From the NCBI RefSeq assembly GCF_000633255.1, contig NZ_AYMJ01000034.1, positions 1 through 64,000 on the forward strand: a DNA stretch of 64,000 nt, written 5' to 3'. The position numbers and the translations under genes were made by a program. Every line of letters begins with the position of its first letter. Positions within the stretch are counted from its first letter, which is position 1. Shown here one piece after another: positions 16,053 to 23,461 of the stretch. The notes below the pieces were generated by a model. The model did no database searches, was not told where the DNA came from, and saw only the letters and a list, made by a program, of their open reading frames with translations. This stretch comes from Pseudomonas sp. H1h. Lineage in GTDB: Bacteria > Pseudomonadota > Gammaproteobacteria > Pseudomonadales > Pseudomonadaceae.

Positions 16053-16192
16053 ATCCGCTGAAAACTTCCCCGCTGAAGGCTTCAGCCTCACTGATCCGGA
16101 CTGCCAGCGCAGTCCCCGCAGGCCGTAACCCTGACCGGTTTCCTCTCCTTATCGGTCTTCCCTTTAGCCACCCTCTCCGGTGGCTTTTTTTT
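16053..16192 (+). ncRNA. Candidate small regulatory RNA
   Basis: A strong intrinsic terminator ends no plus-strand gene: the nearest gene to the left is transcribed away from it. About 120 bases before it are GATAAT (16041-16046) and, 18 bases further, TTTCAC (16017-16022), a plausible sigma-70 promoter. The transcript would be about 140 bases and has a C/U-rich stretch CCTCTCCTTA at 16142-16151, complementary to ribosome-binding sites of the AAGGAG type and placed in the unpaired region before the terminator hairpin. No long ORF. Identity with a known Pseudomonas sRNA was not established. Confidence 0.5.
16166..16192 (+). terminator. Strong intrinsic terminator of the candidate sRNA
   Basis: AGCCACC, loop CTCTCC, GGTGGCT, then eight T. 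Confidence 0.9.
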
Positions 16193-16248
16193 GCCCGGGA
16201 TTCTTGTTTCAGGGTTTTGCCACGGGTGGTTCGGCGGCCAGAAACGAC

Positions 16249-16274
16249 AACGGCCGACCCGAAGGTCAGCCGTT
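16249..16274 (-). terminator. Hairpin after the RraB gene
   Basis: AACGGCCGACC / GGTCAGCCGTT arms with one mismatch; minus-strand tail GTTGTCGTTT is only moderately T-rich. Confidence 0.55.
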
Positions 16275-16296
16275 GCTCAATACCTGAAACCGGAGA

Positions 16297-16644
16297 TCAG
16301 TTCAGACGATGGCGATTACGCACCTCCTGCTTCACGCCCCAGCCTTCGATGATGCCGCCCAGCGGCTCGACCACGGCAGAAAAGCCTTGCTCGAAGTCGC
16401 CGATGTCGTCATAGGTTGCGTACATGACTTTGCTCAATTCCAGCGACCAGGCGCCATCGTCGCGCGCACTGACCTGGGCATTGATGGATTCACCGCGAAA
16501 TTTGCCTGCTGCTCTGCGCGCCCGCTCCTCGTCCGGGAAAATGGCGTAGAACTCGATGGGATGGAATCGGGAAAAGTCGAAACCGCCTTCTTTCATGCGG
16601 CGCAGTACATTGCTGCTGATGTCTTCTTGATAGGCTGTGCTCAT
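16297..16644 (-). CDS. rraB: RraB-family ribonuclease E inhibitor
   Basis: 115 residues from the ATG at 16644, which follows GAGGGGG; an upstream frame extension has no ribosome site. Family marks are SSNVLRRMKEGGFDFSRFHP, the strand IEFYAIFPDEERARRAAGKF and the end VEPLGGIIEGWGVKQE. RraB binds RNase E and lowers decay of selected mRNAs. The protein is acidic overall, as usual for this regulator. Single gene. Confidence 0.85.
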   Translation of the reverse strand: MSTAYQEDISSNVLRRMKEGGFDFSRFHPIEFYAIFPDEERARRAAGKFRGESINAQVSARDDGAWSLELSKVMYATYDDIGDFEQGFSAVVEPLGGIIEGWGVKQEVRNRHRLN

Positions 16645-16854
16645 GAATCGTCCCCCTCGGATAGATGGATAGACTTTCCGTATTCCCGCCCCGGGCCTCT
16701 GGCCAAAGTACTGCGACAACGTGGTTGCACGCGGGAAACAAGCATGTAGCTGACAAGACCAGACCTTAGCGATTCGTTCGCTGATCTCGCTTGCAGAGTA
16801 GCCTCAAGACAGAGGCGCTGCCAAGGCCTGGCGTATCGGGTGACAAGAAGAATT

Positions 16855-17088
16855 TCAGATTGGGGTGATGCTGCGGATTTCGATGCTGTTCTGGGATTTC
16901 AGGCTTTTCACCCCGGCATCGGCGGTGCGGCCTTCCAGATCGTTCATATCCAGTTCGGCCGCCACGGGCAGGAGCCGTTCTTTGATCAGGCGTGCGGCCT
17001 CGTCATCACTGGGGCATTCCGCGCGCTCGAACACCTCATCGACAATTTCACCATGATCGTCCACGAAAGTGACTTTCCACTTTTGCAT
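16855..17088 (-). CDS. Small protein of unknown function (77 aa)
   Basis: ATG at 17088 follows GAGGAGG at an ideal distance. The product starts MQKWKVTFVDDHGEIVDEV, an acidic alpha/beta-looking protein without Cys, signal peptide or membrane helix. No family recognised. The strong ribosome site supports a real, well-translated gene; it has no obvious operon partner. Confidence 0.75.
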   Translation of the reverse strand: MQKWKVTFVDDHGEIVDEVFERAECPSDDEAARLIKERLLPVAAELDMNDLEGRTADAGVKSLKSQNSIEIRSITPI

Positions 17089-17215
17089 CGGTGCCTCCTC
17101 GATCAAACCCGCAAATGGGCTTACTACTATCTCGACTTTTGGCGAGATTGATCGTTCAAAAGGATTGCATCCGCCGAACATGAAAAAAAATACATCTACT
17201 GTGCCGTCGAGCTTC

Positions 17216-17307
17216 TGTGGGAGCGGGCTCGCTCGCGAAAGCGCTGGATCATTCAACAAATATGTCGAATAACAGGACGCCCTCGCGAGCAAGCCTGCTC
17301 CCACACG
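17216..17307. repeat. REPIN: inverted REP pair
   Basis: TGTGGGAGCGGGCTCGCTCGCGAA-type arm, about 45-base spacer, and the reverse arm ending GCTCCCACA, between the 77-residue gene and speE. Confidence 0.85.
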
Positions 17308-17322
17308 GGTTTTGCAGGGTTT

Positions 17323-18198
17323 TTAGTCGTTGCTTGGCTTGTTGATCGCCTGCAGCACGTACTGCGGCAGCGCGAATGCGCCGATGTGGATTTCCGGGTT
17401 GTAGTAGCGGGTGACGATGCCACTGCCAATGAAGCGCTGTTGCAGGGTTTCACGGCTCAGCTTGCGGTAGGCCGGGTTGGTCGAACCCCAGGCGAAGGTC
17501 ATCGAACCACCGATGTAGGTCGGCACGGCCGCCTGATAGAAGTGCCAGTCCGGGAACAGGCTGCGCAGGCGACCGGCGGTGGTTTTGACTTCATCGATCT
17601 GCATGAACGGCGTGCCGTTCTGGGTCACCAGGATGCCGCCGTCGTTCAGGCAGCGGTGGCAGGCCTGGTAGAAGTTTTCCGAGAACAGCACTTCGCCCGG
17701 GCCGATCGGATCGGTGGAGTCGGAGATGATCACGTCGAACTTTTCAGTAGTGGTGGCGACGAAACGCATGCCGTCGTCGATCACCAGGTTCAGCCGTGGA
17801 TCGTCGTAGGCGCCCTTGGAATGGTCAGGCAGGAATTCCTTGCACATGTCGACCACGGTGCCGTCGATCTCGACCATGGTGATGTGCTCGACGCCGGCGT
17901 GCTTGGTCACTTCGCGCAGCATGCCGCCGTCACCGCCACCGATGATCAGTACGCGTTTGGCGGTGCCATGAGCAAGGATCGGCACATGGGTGAGCATTTC
18001 GTGGTAGATGAATTCATCGGCTTCGGTGGTCTGGATCACGCCGTCCAGCGCCATTACCCGACCCATGCGCGGGTTCTGGAAGATCACCAGGTGCTGGTGT
18101 TCGGTGCGCACTTCGTGCAGCAGTTTTTCCATGCGAAAACGCTGGCCGTAGCCTTCGTAGAGGGTTTCCAGGTATTCGCTGGTCTTGGTGACGGTCAT
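17323..18198 (-). CDS. speE: Polyamine aminopropyltransferase (spermidine synthase)
   Basis: 291 residues from ATG 18198. Transfers an aminopropyl group from decarboxylated S-adenosylmethionine to putrescine, releasing methylthioadenosine. Seen: the gate strand GRVMALDGVIQTTEADEFIYHEML, the nucleotide loop IIGGGDGG at 86-92, VEIDGTVVDMCKEFLP, the catalytic aspartate block DVIISDSTDPIGPGE near 155, and YIGGSMTFAWGS. The methionine-salvage genes mtnB, mtnD and mtnC that recycle its by-product lie 5 kb to the right. Confidence 0.96.
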   Translation of the reverse strand: MTVTKTSEYLETLYEGYGQRFRMEKLLHEVRTEHQHLVIFQNPRMGRVMALDGVIQTTEADEFIYHEMLTHVPILAHGTAKRVLIIGGGDGGMLREVTKHAGVEHITMVEIDGTVVDMCKEFLPDHSKGAYDDPRLNLVIDDGMRFVATTTEKFDVIISDSTDPIGPGEVLFSENFYQACHRCLNDGGILVTQNGTPFMQIDEVKTTAGRLRSLFPDWHFYQAAVPTYIGGSMTFAWGSTNPAYRKLSRETLQQRFIGSGIVTRYYNPEIHIGAFALPQYVLQAINKPSND

Positions 18199-18334
18199 GG
18201 TCAAGTGCTCCGATGAATGCGCAGGCGTTGATCGTGGGGACGATTGCCCGGGAAAGGCGCGCATTCTACGTTGCCGAAGATGACAGGTCGAACCTTCCTC
18301 CGACAGAGCACCCTCTGAAGGTCACACAGACCAA

Positions 18335-18426
18335 TGTGGGAGCGGGCTTGCTCGCGAAAGCGGAGTGTCATTCAACCCAAATTTCGACTGAACAATCGCC
18401 TTCGCGAGCAGCCCGCTCCCACACGG
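18335..18426. repeat. REPIN: inverted REP pair
   Basis: Arms TGTGGGAGCGGGCTTGCTCG and CGAGCAGCCCGCTCCCACA around a spacer of about 45 bases; between speE and the PLDc_N gene. Confidence 0.85.
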
Positions 18427-18450
18427 GGATCAGCGTTTATCGGGAAGGCA

Positions 18451-18642
18451 TCAAATCCGCACGTTGCCCCGTGGCCCGGCGATCGCCCAGATGATCAGGC
18501 CGAGCACCGGCAGGAGGATGATCAGCAGGACCCAGAGGATTTTCATCCCGGTCTCGGCGCCGCTTTTCAGCACGTTGATGATGGCCCAGATGTCGAGGGC
18601 AAGAATGATCAGGCCGATCAGACCATTGAACGTGGAACCCAT
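18451..18642 (-). CDS. PLDc N-terminal-domain membrane protein (63 aa)
   Basis: Two membrane helices (FNGLIGLIILALDIWAIINVL and ILWVLLIILLPVLGLIIWAI) joined by a short polar loop KSGAETGMK and ending AGPRGNVRI. This is the layout of the phospholipase D N-terminal domain found at the start of cardiolipin synthases, here without any catalytic domain. Stand-alone copies of this hairpin are common in proteobacteria; function unknown. ATG at 18642. Confidence 0.85.
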   Translation of the reverse strand: MGSTFNGLIGLIILALDIWAIINVLKSGAETGMKILWVLLIILLPVLGLIIWAIAGPRGNVRI

Positions 18643-18713
18643 GGTGTCACTCCAGAATAGTGGCTTGCACTTTTAGGATAGACGGTCGCGCGCAGGGTTC
18701 CCTTTTATTGCGT

Positions 18714-19244
18714 TCAGACGTGAACAGCGACCTTCAGGGCTTCCAGCGACGGCGCCGCAGCTATGCCGACCTGAGCGCACAATTCCAGCACCCGTGGTAC
18801 GTCGTTGCCGTAGACCAGTACCACTTGCAGCTCGTCGTCGAGCAACTGGCTGAAGTTCATCAGTGTGTAACCGCCGTTTTCCTTGTTCAGGCTGCTCATC
18901 TGCACCTGGATGCGGTTGAGGGCGGTCAGCGCTTCGGTCTTGGCCAGTTGTTTGGGCTTGAGGTTGAAGTCGATGCCCGGGCCGAACGACGCGGCGATCT
19001 GCGCGAACAGGTCAACGTAGGTGTCGGCCTGGAACAGCACGGTCTCTGGCAGGCTGCCGACCACCACCCACTCGCCCAGCGGGATCGGGAACGTGTCGTC
19101 GTAGTTGATATCGGGGTTGGCTGTCAGAAAAGCATCGGCATCGGCGTAGGCCTGCGCGGCCTCGTCGGCCACGTTCAGGATCTCGTCCTCGCCCATGCAG
19201 CCGGAGCTGATTTTGCTGATGAGTTCGACGAGTGCGGCTTTCAT
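18714..19244 (-). CDS. Conserved hypothetical protein (176 aa)
   Basis: ATG at 19244 opens MKAALVELISKISSGCMGEDEI. The protein is soluble and acidic, without signal peptide, membrane helix or motif I recognise; one cysteine lies near residue 16 and another near 160. The sequence reads as a mix of helices and strands (LQVVLVYGNDVPRVLELCAQ). It has no operon partner: a REPIN lies on its upstream side and the two-helix membrane protein downstream. No function proposed. Confidence 0.8.
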   Translation of the reverse strand: MKAALVELISKISSGCMGEDEILNVADEAAQAYADADAFLTANPDINYDDTFPIPLGEWVVVGSLPETVLFQADTYVDLFAQIAASFGPGIDFNLKPKQLAKTEALTALNRIQVQMSSLNKENGGYTLMNFSQLLDDELQVVLVYGNDVPRVLELCAQVGIAAAPSLEALKVAVHV

Positions 19245-19325
19245 GAGGGCGGATCCTGTGACGAAGGTGAATTTCGAGGGCGCGAAGGATAGCGCATTGC
19301 GACCTCAGGCTGCACACAGAACGAC

Positions 19326-19448
19326 TGTGGCGAGGGCGCTTGCTGTCGCTGGGGCGCGACGCAGCCCTGAATTCAATGATCTGAAAAAACGCATTCAATG
19401 AATTCACGACTGCTGCGCAGTCGAGCAGAAGCAAGCGCCCTCGCCACA
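19326..19448. repeat. REPIN of a second REP family
   Basis: Perfect 18-bp arms TGTGGCGAGGGCGCTTGC (19326-19343) and its complement (19431-19448). The core GTGGCGAGGGCGCTTGC differs from the GTGGGAGC family seen elsewhere in the window. Confidence 0.85.
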
Positions 19449-19477
19449 GAATGTCACATCAACTGGAGAGTCGAGTT

Positions 19478-19996
19478 TCAGGCCAGCAGTTTTTCCAACT
19501 GCGCCGTGGTATCGACCGCGCCCATGGTCCGGGCCGCGTCCAGCGCGGTGATGCCGTTGGCGTCCTTGGCTTTCGGGTCGGCACCTTTGCCGATCAGGTA
19601 ATCGACGATTTCAACACGGTTGAACATCGCCGCCATCATCAGCGCCGTACGGCCATCAAAGGACGAACCTTCGATTTCGGCGCCCGCCTCGACCAGCGCC
19701 TTGACCACGGCCAGATCGCCCTTGAACGCCGCACCGGCAATCGGGCTCTGGCCATTGCCGTTGCGCAGTTCCGGGTCAGCCTTGTGCTTGAGCAGCACCT
19801 GCACCGCATCGATATGGCCGTAGTAACTGGCAAGCATCAGCAGCGTGTCGCCCTTGCTGTTCTTCAGGTTGACCGGCAAACCGGCCGTGACCAGGCGATC
19901 GAGCATCTCGGCATCACCGTCGCGTGCCTTGTTGAAAACCTGCTCGGTGAATTCGGCAGCTTCTTCAGGGGTCATCTGGCGGCTTTGGTCAGACAT
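19478..19996 (-). CDS. Ankyrin-repeat protein
   Basis: 172 residues with about four ankyrin repeats, recognisable by GDTLLMLASYYGHIDAVQVLL, GQSPIAGAAFKGDLAVVKALVEAGA and GRTALMMAAMFNRVEIVDYLIGKGADP, preceded by a short helix (TPEEAAEFTEQVFNKARDG). No signal peptide, so cytoplasmic. Ankyrin repeats bind partner proteins; in pseudomonads such small proteins often sit next to catalase genes, but none is present here. Partner unknown. The ribosome site is GGAG-like, before the ATG at 19996. Confidence 0.9.
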   Translation of the reverse strand: MSDQSRQMTPEEAAEFTEQVFNKARDGDAEMLDRLVTAGLPVNLKNSKGDTLLMLASYYGHIDAVQVLLKHKADPELRNGNGQSPIAGAAFKGDLAVVKALVEAGAEIEGSSFDGRTALMMAAMFNRVEIVDYLIGKGADPKAKDANGITALDAARTMGAVDTTAQLEKLLA

Positions 19997-20093
19997 GGGG
20001 CAACTCCACTTTCGGTTAATCGCAAAGCCGACAGTTTCCCGAGCGCGACGATAGCTGTCACCCCCTTTTTCTCAAGTCCCACCATAGCCAATA

Positions 20094-21932
20094 TCAATAG
20101 CGGTACTTGCCCTGATCAATATCGGCCAGCACCTGCTCCGTCACCTGCACGTAAGTCTGAGTGCCGGGCAGCCATGCGTAGATCGGGTCATCGCCTGTCT
20201 GGCCGGGGTCGAAGCCTTCGTTCTTCAGTCGGGTCTTCTGGTATTTGAAAGTCCCGGTGGTTTCCATTTTCACCTTGACCCGCAAAAACAGCGGCACCGC
20301 ATAGGCCGGCATGCGCTGACGGGCGAACGCCAGCAGTTCGGCGAAATCCAGGGTCGCCAGGGACTCGGCCGGGGTGATCGCGGCCATCCCGGCGCGGCCA
20401 TTGGTGTTGCGCACTTGCACACCGTAGGCCACAGCTTCGGAGATGTGCGGATGTTGCAGCAACAGGTTTTCGACTTCAGTGGTCGAGACGTTTTCACCCT
20501 TCCAGCGATAGGTGTCGCCGAGACGATCGACAAACTGCGCATGGCCGAAACCGATATTGCGCAGCAGGTCGCCGGTGTTGAAGAAGCGGTCGCCCTTGCT
20601 GAACACGTCGCGCAGCACCACCTTGGCGGTTTTCTGCGGGTCGGTGTAGCCGTCCAGCGGAGCTTTCTCGTCGATCCGCGCCAGCAGCAGGCCCTGCTCA
20701 CCCTTGCCGACCTTGCGCATGAAACCGTCAGCACTGCGCAGCGGCTCACCGCTGTCGTGATCGTACGCCACCAGCTCCCAGGCCATCAGCGAGAAGCCGA
20801 TGGTGTTGTCGAAGTTGAGGATGTTGCTGAAGCCGATGTTGCCGTCGCTCGCCGCGTACAGCTCGCAGATGTGCTCGACGGCAAAGCGAGTCTTGAACTC
20901 GGCCCAGGCGCCGGGGCGCAGACCGTTGCCGATCATCTTGCGCACCTCGTGACGGCTGTCGTCGGCGCTGGGCGGTTGATCGACCAGATAGCGACACAGC
21001 TCGCCGACATAGCCGATGGTGGTCGCGCGATAACGGCGCACGTCACTCCAGAACTGGCTGGCGCTGAATTTGCGGCGGATCGCGAACCCGGAAGCACCGT
21101 TGATCGCCGAGCCCCAGCACACGCAGAGGCCGGTGGCGTGGTACAGCGGCAAGGTGCAATAGACGACATCGTCGGGGTGCATGTTCAGGGCGATCATGCC
21201 GAAGCTGGCCGAGCTGCGCATCCAGCGGCCGTGCTTGAACACGCCGGCCTTGGGCAGGCCGGTGGTGCCAGAGGTGTAGATGTAAAAGCACGGATCGTCG
21301 AAGAACACTTCGCGGCTGCTGGGCGGGTTGTCAGAGCAGGCATCGGCACTGGCGCTGATCAGGTTGATGTAGCCCTCGGGCGCAATGCCCGGGTGGCAGT
21401 AGGTGTCACGGTCGGCGATAAACCAGGTGCGCTGCGCCGCAATCGACACTTGCTCGCGGATCGCGGCAAACGCCGGCTGCAATTCCTCACCGAGCACAAT
21501 CGCCACCGGCGCCACCAGATTCACGCTGTGGATCAGCGTGTCGCGAGTCTGCGAGGTGTTGAGCAGCGCGCTGACCGCGCCGAGCTTGGCCAGCGCCAGA
21601 ATGGTCACCAGCAATTCCGGGCGGTTTTCGATGAACACCGCCACCACGTCACCCTTGCCGATCCCCTGCGCGCTCAGATAGTGGGCGACGCGATTGGCCC
21701 ACTGGTTGACCTGCGCATAGGTCAGCAGCACATCGCCCTGCAACAACGCCAGACCTTCGGGATTACGCAGCGTCGCTTGTTCAAATGTCCAGCCAAGCCC
21801 ACATGCCTGGGTCGGGTCCTTGACGTTGGCCACCTTCATGCCCTTGACCACTCTCGGGAGGGCCTTGGCAATCATCGGCAGTTTGCGGAGCATCATGCCC
21901 CAGGTAATCGTGTCGCTCGGCGCGTGACTCAT
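20094..21932 (-). CDS. Long-chain acyl-CoA synthetase, FATP type
   Basis: 612 residues. AMP-forming acyl-CoA synthetase: the P-loop-like block FYIYTSGTTGLPKAGVFKHGR near residue 212, the A5-type LYAASDGNIGF near 358, NTGDLLRNIGFGHAQFVDRLGDTYRWKGENVSTTEVE near 460, and Lys in TGTFKYQKTRLKNEGFDP. The wording of these motifs matches the fatty-acid-transport-protein/very-long-chain subclass more than FadD. It activates fatty acids to CoA esters for degradation or lipid synthesis. Divergent from the DUF3509 gene across a 377-base gap. Confidence 0.94.
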   Translation of the reverse strand: MSHAPSDTITWGMMLRKLPMIAKALPRVVKGMKVANVKDPTQACGLGWTFEQATLRNPEGLALLQGDVLLTYAQVNQWANRVAHYLSAQGIGKGDVVAVFIENRPELLVTILALAKLGAVSALLNTSQTRDTLIHSVNLVAPVAIVLGEELQPAFAAIREQVSIAAQRTWFIADRDTYCHPGIAPEGYINLISASADACSDNPPSSREVFFDDPCFYIYTSGTTGLPKAGVFKHGRWMRSSASFGMIALNMHPDDVVYCTLPLYHATGLCVCWGSAINGASGFAIRRKFSASQFWSDVRRYRATTIGYVGELCRYLVDQPPSADDSRHEVRKMIGNGLRPGAWAEFKTRFAVEHICELYAASDGNIGFSNILNFDNTIGFSLMAWELVAYDHDSGEPLRSADGFMRKVGKGEQGLLLARIDEKAPLDGYTDPQKTAKVVLRDVFSKGDRFFNTGDLLRNIGFGHAQFVDRLGDTYRWKGENVSTTEVENLLLQHPHISEAVAYGVQVRNTNGRAGMAAITPAESLATLDFAELLAFARQRMPAYAVPLFLRVKVKMETTGTFKYQKTRLKNEGFDPGQTGDDPIYAWLPGTQTYVQVTEQVLADIDQGKYRY

Positions 21933-22146
21933 GGCAGCTCCCCGGTCGGCCTGGCTGGCCGCTTTTTATTGTTCGGGCTGTGGCATGACCTGCGTCGTAG
22001 GCACAGGTCGAGACCGAAAATACGTCAGTGCTTCTCGGCCTGTACACGCGGTTTTTGCAATGTTTTGTATCCGTCCTGTGACAGCGCACGGCGATGATTG
22101 CACCGATGCCGTTTGGTTCCGTTGAACCGGTGGCGATCCCGCAAAA

Positions 22147-22199
22147 TGCAGGATGCACGATGGCCATTCATGCAGATTGCACGACCACTGCAAATTGCA
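22147..22199 (+). promoter_or_regulatory. Three TGCA-N3-TGCA elements, probable enhancer (upstream activator) sites
   Basis: TGCA-GGA-TGCA at 22147-22157, TGCA-GAT-TGCA at 22171-22181 and TGCA-AAT-TGCA at 22189-22199. The first two sit inside a 15-base direct repeat (ATGCAGnnTGCACGA). They lie about 75-125 bases before the inferred start of transcription, where activators of sigma-54 promoters bind. Confidence 0.6.
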
Positions 22200-22206
22200 T
22201 TATTTA

Positions 22207-22219
22207 TAACTTATTGATT
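22207..22219 (+). promoter_or_regulatory. IHF-binding-site match
   Basis: TAACTTATTGATT fits the IHF consensus (reverse form YAANNNNTTGATW) with no mismatch and lies in an A/T-rich tract between the triple repeat and the -24/-12 promoter. Confidence 0.6.
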
Positions 22220-22246
22220 TATAAGGATTTATTGTTTTTGGAATGC

Positions 22247-22262
22247 TGGCACAATCACTGCA
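22247..22262 (+). promoter_or_regulatory. Sigma-54 (RpoN) -24/-12 promoter
   Basis: TGGCAC-AATCA-CTGCA against consensus TGGCAC-N5-TTGCW: all bases but one match, with correct spacing between GG and GC. Start of transcription would be near 22272, 38 bases before the DUF3509 start codon. Confidence 0.8.
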
Positions 22263-22309
22263 ACCTCCTCTGCATGCTTGCCATTCAAGTGCATACGGAG
22301 CTGATAGAC

Positions 22310-22588
22310 ATGAGCCTGATCCAAGAAAAATTTACCTCCCTGTTCTCCAACTTCAACGTCACCACCGCGCCACGTCCCGATGGCGGGATCCTGCTGACCC
22401 TGCGCAGCAGCGAAGGCAAAGTGTTCAAGCGCGCCCTGACGTATCAGCAAATGCACAACGCCGACCAACTGTCGTGGGCAATCAGCGCGATTCGCCGCGA
22501 CCTGGCAGAACAGGCCAGCGAGCTGCCGCAGATTGCAATGCTGCAAAGTCAGCAACGTTTTGCGCTGCCGACGTATCACTCGCTGTAA
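22310..22588 (+). CDS. DUF3509 family protein (92 aa)
   Basis: I use the ATG at 22310 behind CGGAG; it gives MSLIQEKFTSLFSNFNVTTAPRPDG, the usual start of DUF3509 proteins, which are small and essentially confined to pseudomonads. The body has a strand pair (GGILLTLRSSEGKVFKRALTY) and two helices (LSWAISAIRRDLAEQ). Cytoplasmic, function unknown. It is a single gene with its own terminator and, unusually, a textbook sigma-54 promoter with IHF-like and enhancer-like sites, which implies control by an unknown bacterial enhancer-binding protein and a nitrogen-, carbon- or envelope-related signal. Confidence 0.9.
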   Translation: MSLIQEKFTSLFSNFNVTTAPRPDGGILLTLRSSEGKVFKRALTYQQMHNADQLSWAISAIRRDLAEQASELPQIAMLQSQQRFALPTYHSL

Positions 22589-22609
22589 GGTTTAAATCGC
22601 TTTAAAAAA

Positions 22610-22650
22610 AACAGGCCGTGGCGCTTTCGCTTCACGGCCTGTTTACATTT
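22610..22650. terminator. Intrinsic terminator after the DUF3509 gene
   Basis: 11-bp arms AACAGGCCGTG / CACGGCCTGTT, with A-run before and T-containing tail after; usable from both sides, so it can also stop transcripts from mtnC. Confidence 0.8.
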
Positions 22651-22670
22651 GCGGTTGTCACAACCCCCCC

Positions 22671-22760
22671 TGTGGGAGCGGGCTTGCTCGCGAAGGGGGT
22701 GTGTCAGGCAACCTCTCTACGTCTGATTCACCGTTTTCGCGAGCAGCCCGCTCCCACAGG
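22671..22760. repeat. REPIN: inverted REP pair
   Basis: Arms TGTGGGAGCGGGCTTGCTCG and GAGCAGCCCGCTCCCACA, just downstream of mtnC. Confidence 0.85.
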
Positions 22761-22773
22761 GGACGTGGGTTTT

Positions 22774-23457
22774 CTAGAATGCTTCGGGTTCGATACCGGT
22801 GAAAGTGTCGACGGTGACATGGCTTCCCAGTTCCCCGCCTTCACGCGCCAGGCCGCAGGTCTGCAGGCCGGCCGCTTGAGCGGCGTCAAGTTCTTCGACG
22901 ATGTCCGAGAGGAACAGGATTTCACCCGCTTCAACGCCGATGGCTCGCTGAATGTTGGTGTACGACTGCGCCTCACGTTTAGGCCCCGACGTGGTGTCGA
23001 AGTACCCGCTGAACAGCGGCGTCAAATCTCCCGCTTCCGAGCAACCGAAGATCAGCTTCTGCGCCTGGATCGAGCCCGACGAATACACAAACAGTTGATA
23101 ACCCGCCGCGTGCCAGCGTTGCAGCGCTTCAACCGCGTCCGGGTAAACATGCCCCTTCAACTGCCCGGCGTGATAGCCCTGCGCCCAGACCATGCCTTGC
23201 AAGGCTTTGAGCGGCGTGGCTTTGCGATCTTCCTCGATCCAGCTCAAGAGAATTTCAACAACCCGTTCAACATCGGCCTGCGGTGCGTTGCTGTCACGGC
23301 GCACGGCGTCGAGTTGCTCGGCAACATCGGCGCGTTCGGCGTTCTGCCGAACAAAATCCGGAAGGTGTTTGGCCGCGTACGGAAACAGCACATCAAAAAC
23401 GAAACTCACCGCGCTGGTGGTGCCTTCGATGTCAGTGACGATGGCTTTGATCGACAT
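22774..23457 (-). CDS. mtnC: Enolase-phosphatase (acireductone synthase)
   Basis: 227 residues from ATG 23457. A HAD-superfamily enzyme that enolises and dephosphorylates 2,3-diketo-5-methylthiopentyl-1-phosphate to acireductone in methionine salvage. The HAD motif 1 is VTDIEGTTS (Asp9, Glu11), motif 2 is FVYSSGSI near 125, and motif 4 LFLSDIVEELDAA near 180. It starts five bases after mtnD ends, so it is the last gene of the mtnB-mtnD-mtnC run. Confidence 0.95.
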   Translation of the reverse strand: MSIKAIVTDIEGTTSAVSFVFDVLFPYAAKHLPDFVRQNAERADVAEQLDAVRRDSNAPQADVERVVEILLSWIEEDRKATPLKALQGMVWAQGYHAGQLKGHVYPDAVEALQRWHAAGYQLFVYSSGSIQAQKLIFGCSEAGDLTPLFSGYFDTTSGPKREAQSYTNIQRAIGVEAGEILFLSDIVEELDAAQAAGLQTCGLAREGGELGSHVTVDTFTGIEPEAF

Positions 23458-23461
23458 CGAA

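Larger units (their letters stand above)
15822..16296. other. Intergenic stretch holding a candidate small RNA
   Basis: No protein gene. The plus strand has a promoter-like GATAAT at 16041-16046 and a strong terminator at 16166-16192, reported separately. A hairpin serving RraB lies at 16249-16274. Confidence 0.6.
21933..22309. other. Divergent regulatory region
   Basis: No gene. Contains the sigma-54 promoter, IHF-like site and triple repeat of the DUF3509 gene on the right; the promoter of the acyl-CoA synthetase must lie in the left part, where I see no clear motif. Confidence 0.6.

Noticed and set aside
20415..22097. 560-codon open frame on the plus strand
   Set aside because: Antisense to the acyl-CoA synthetase; no motif and His/Ala/Arg-rich shadow composition.
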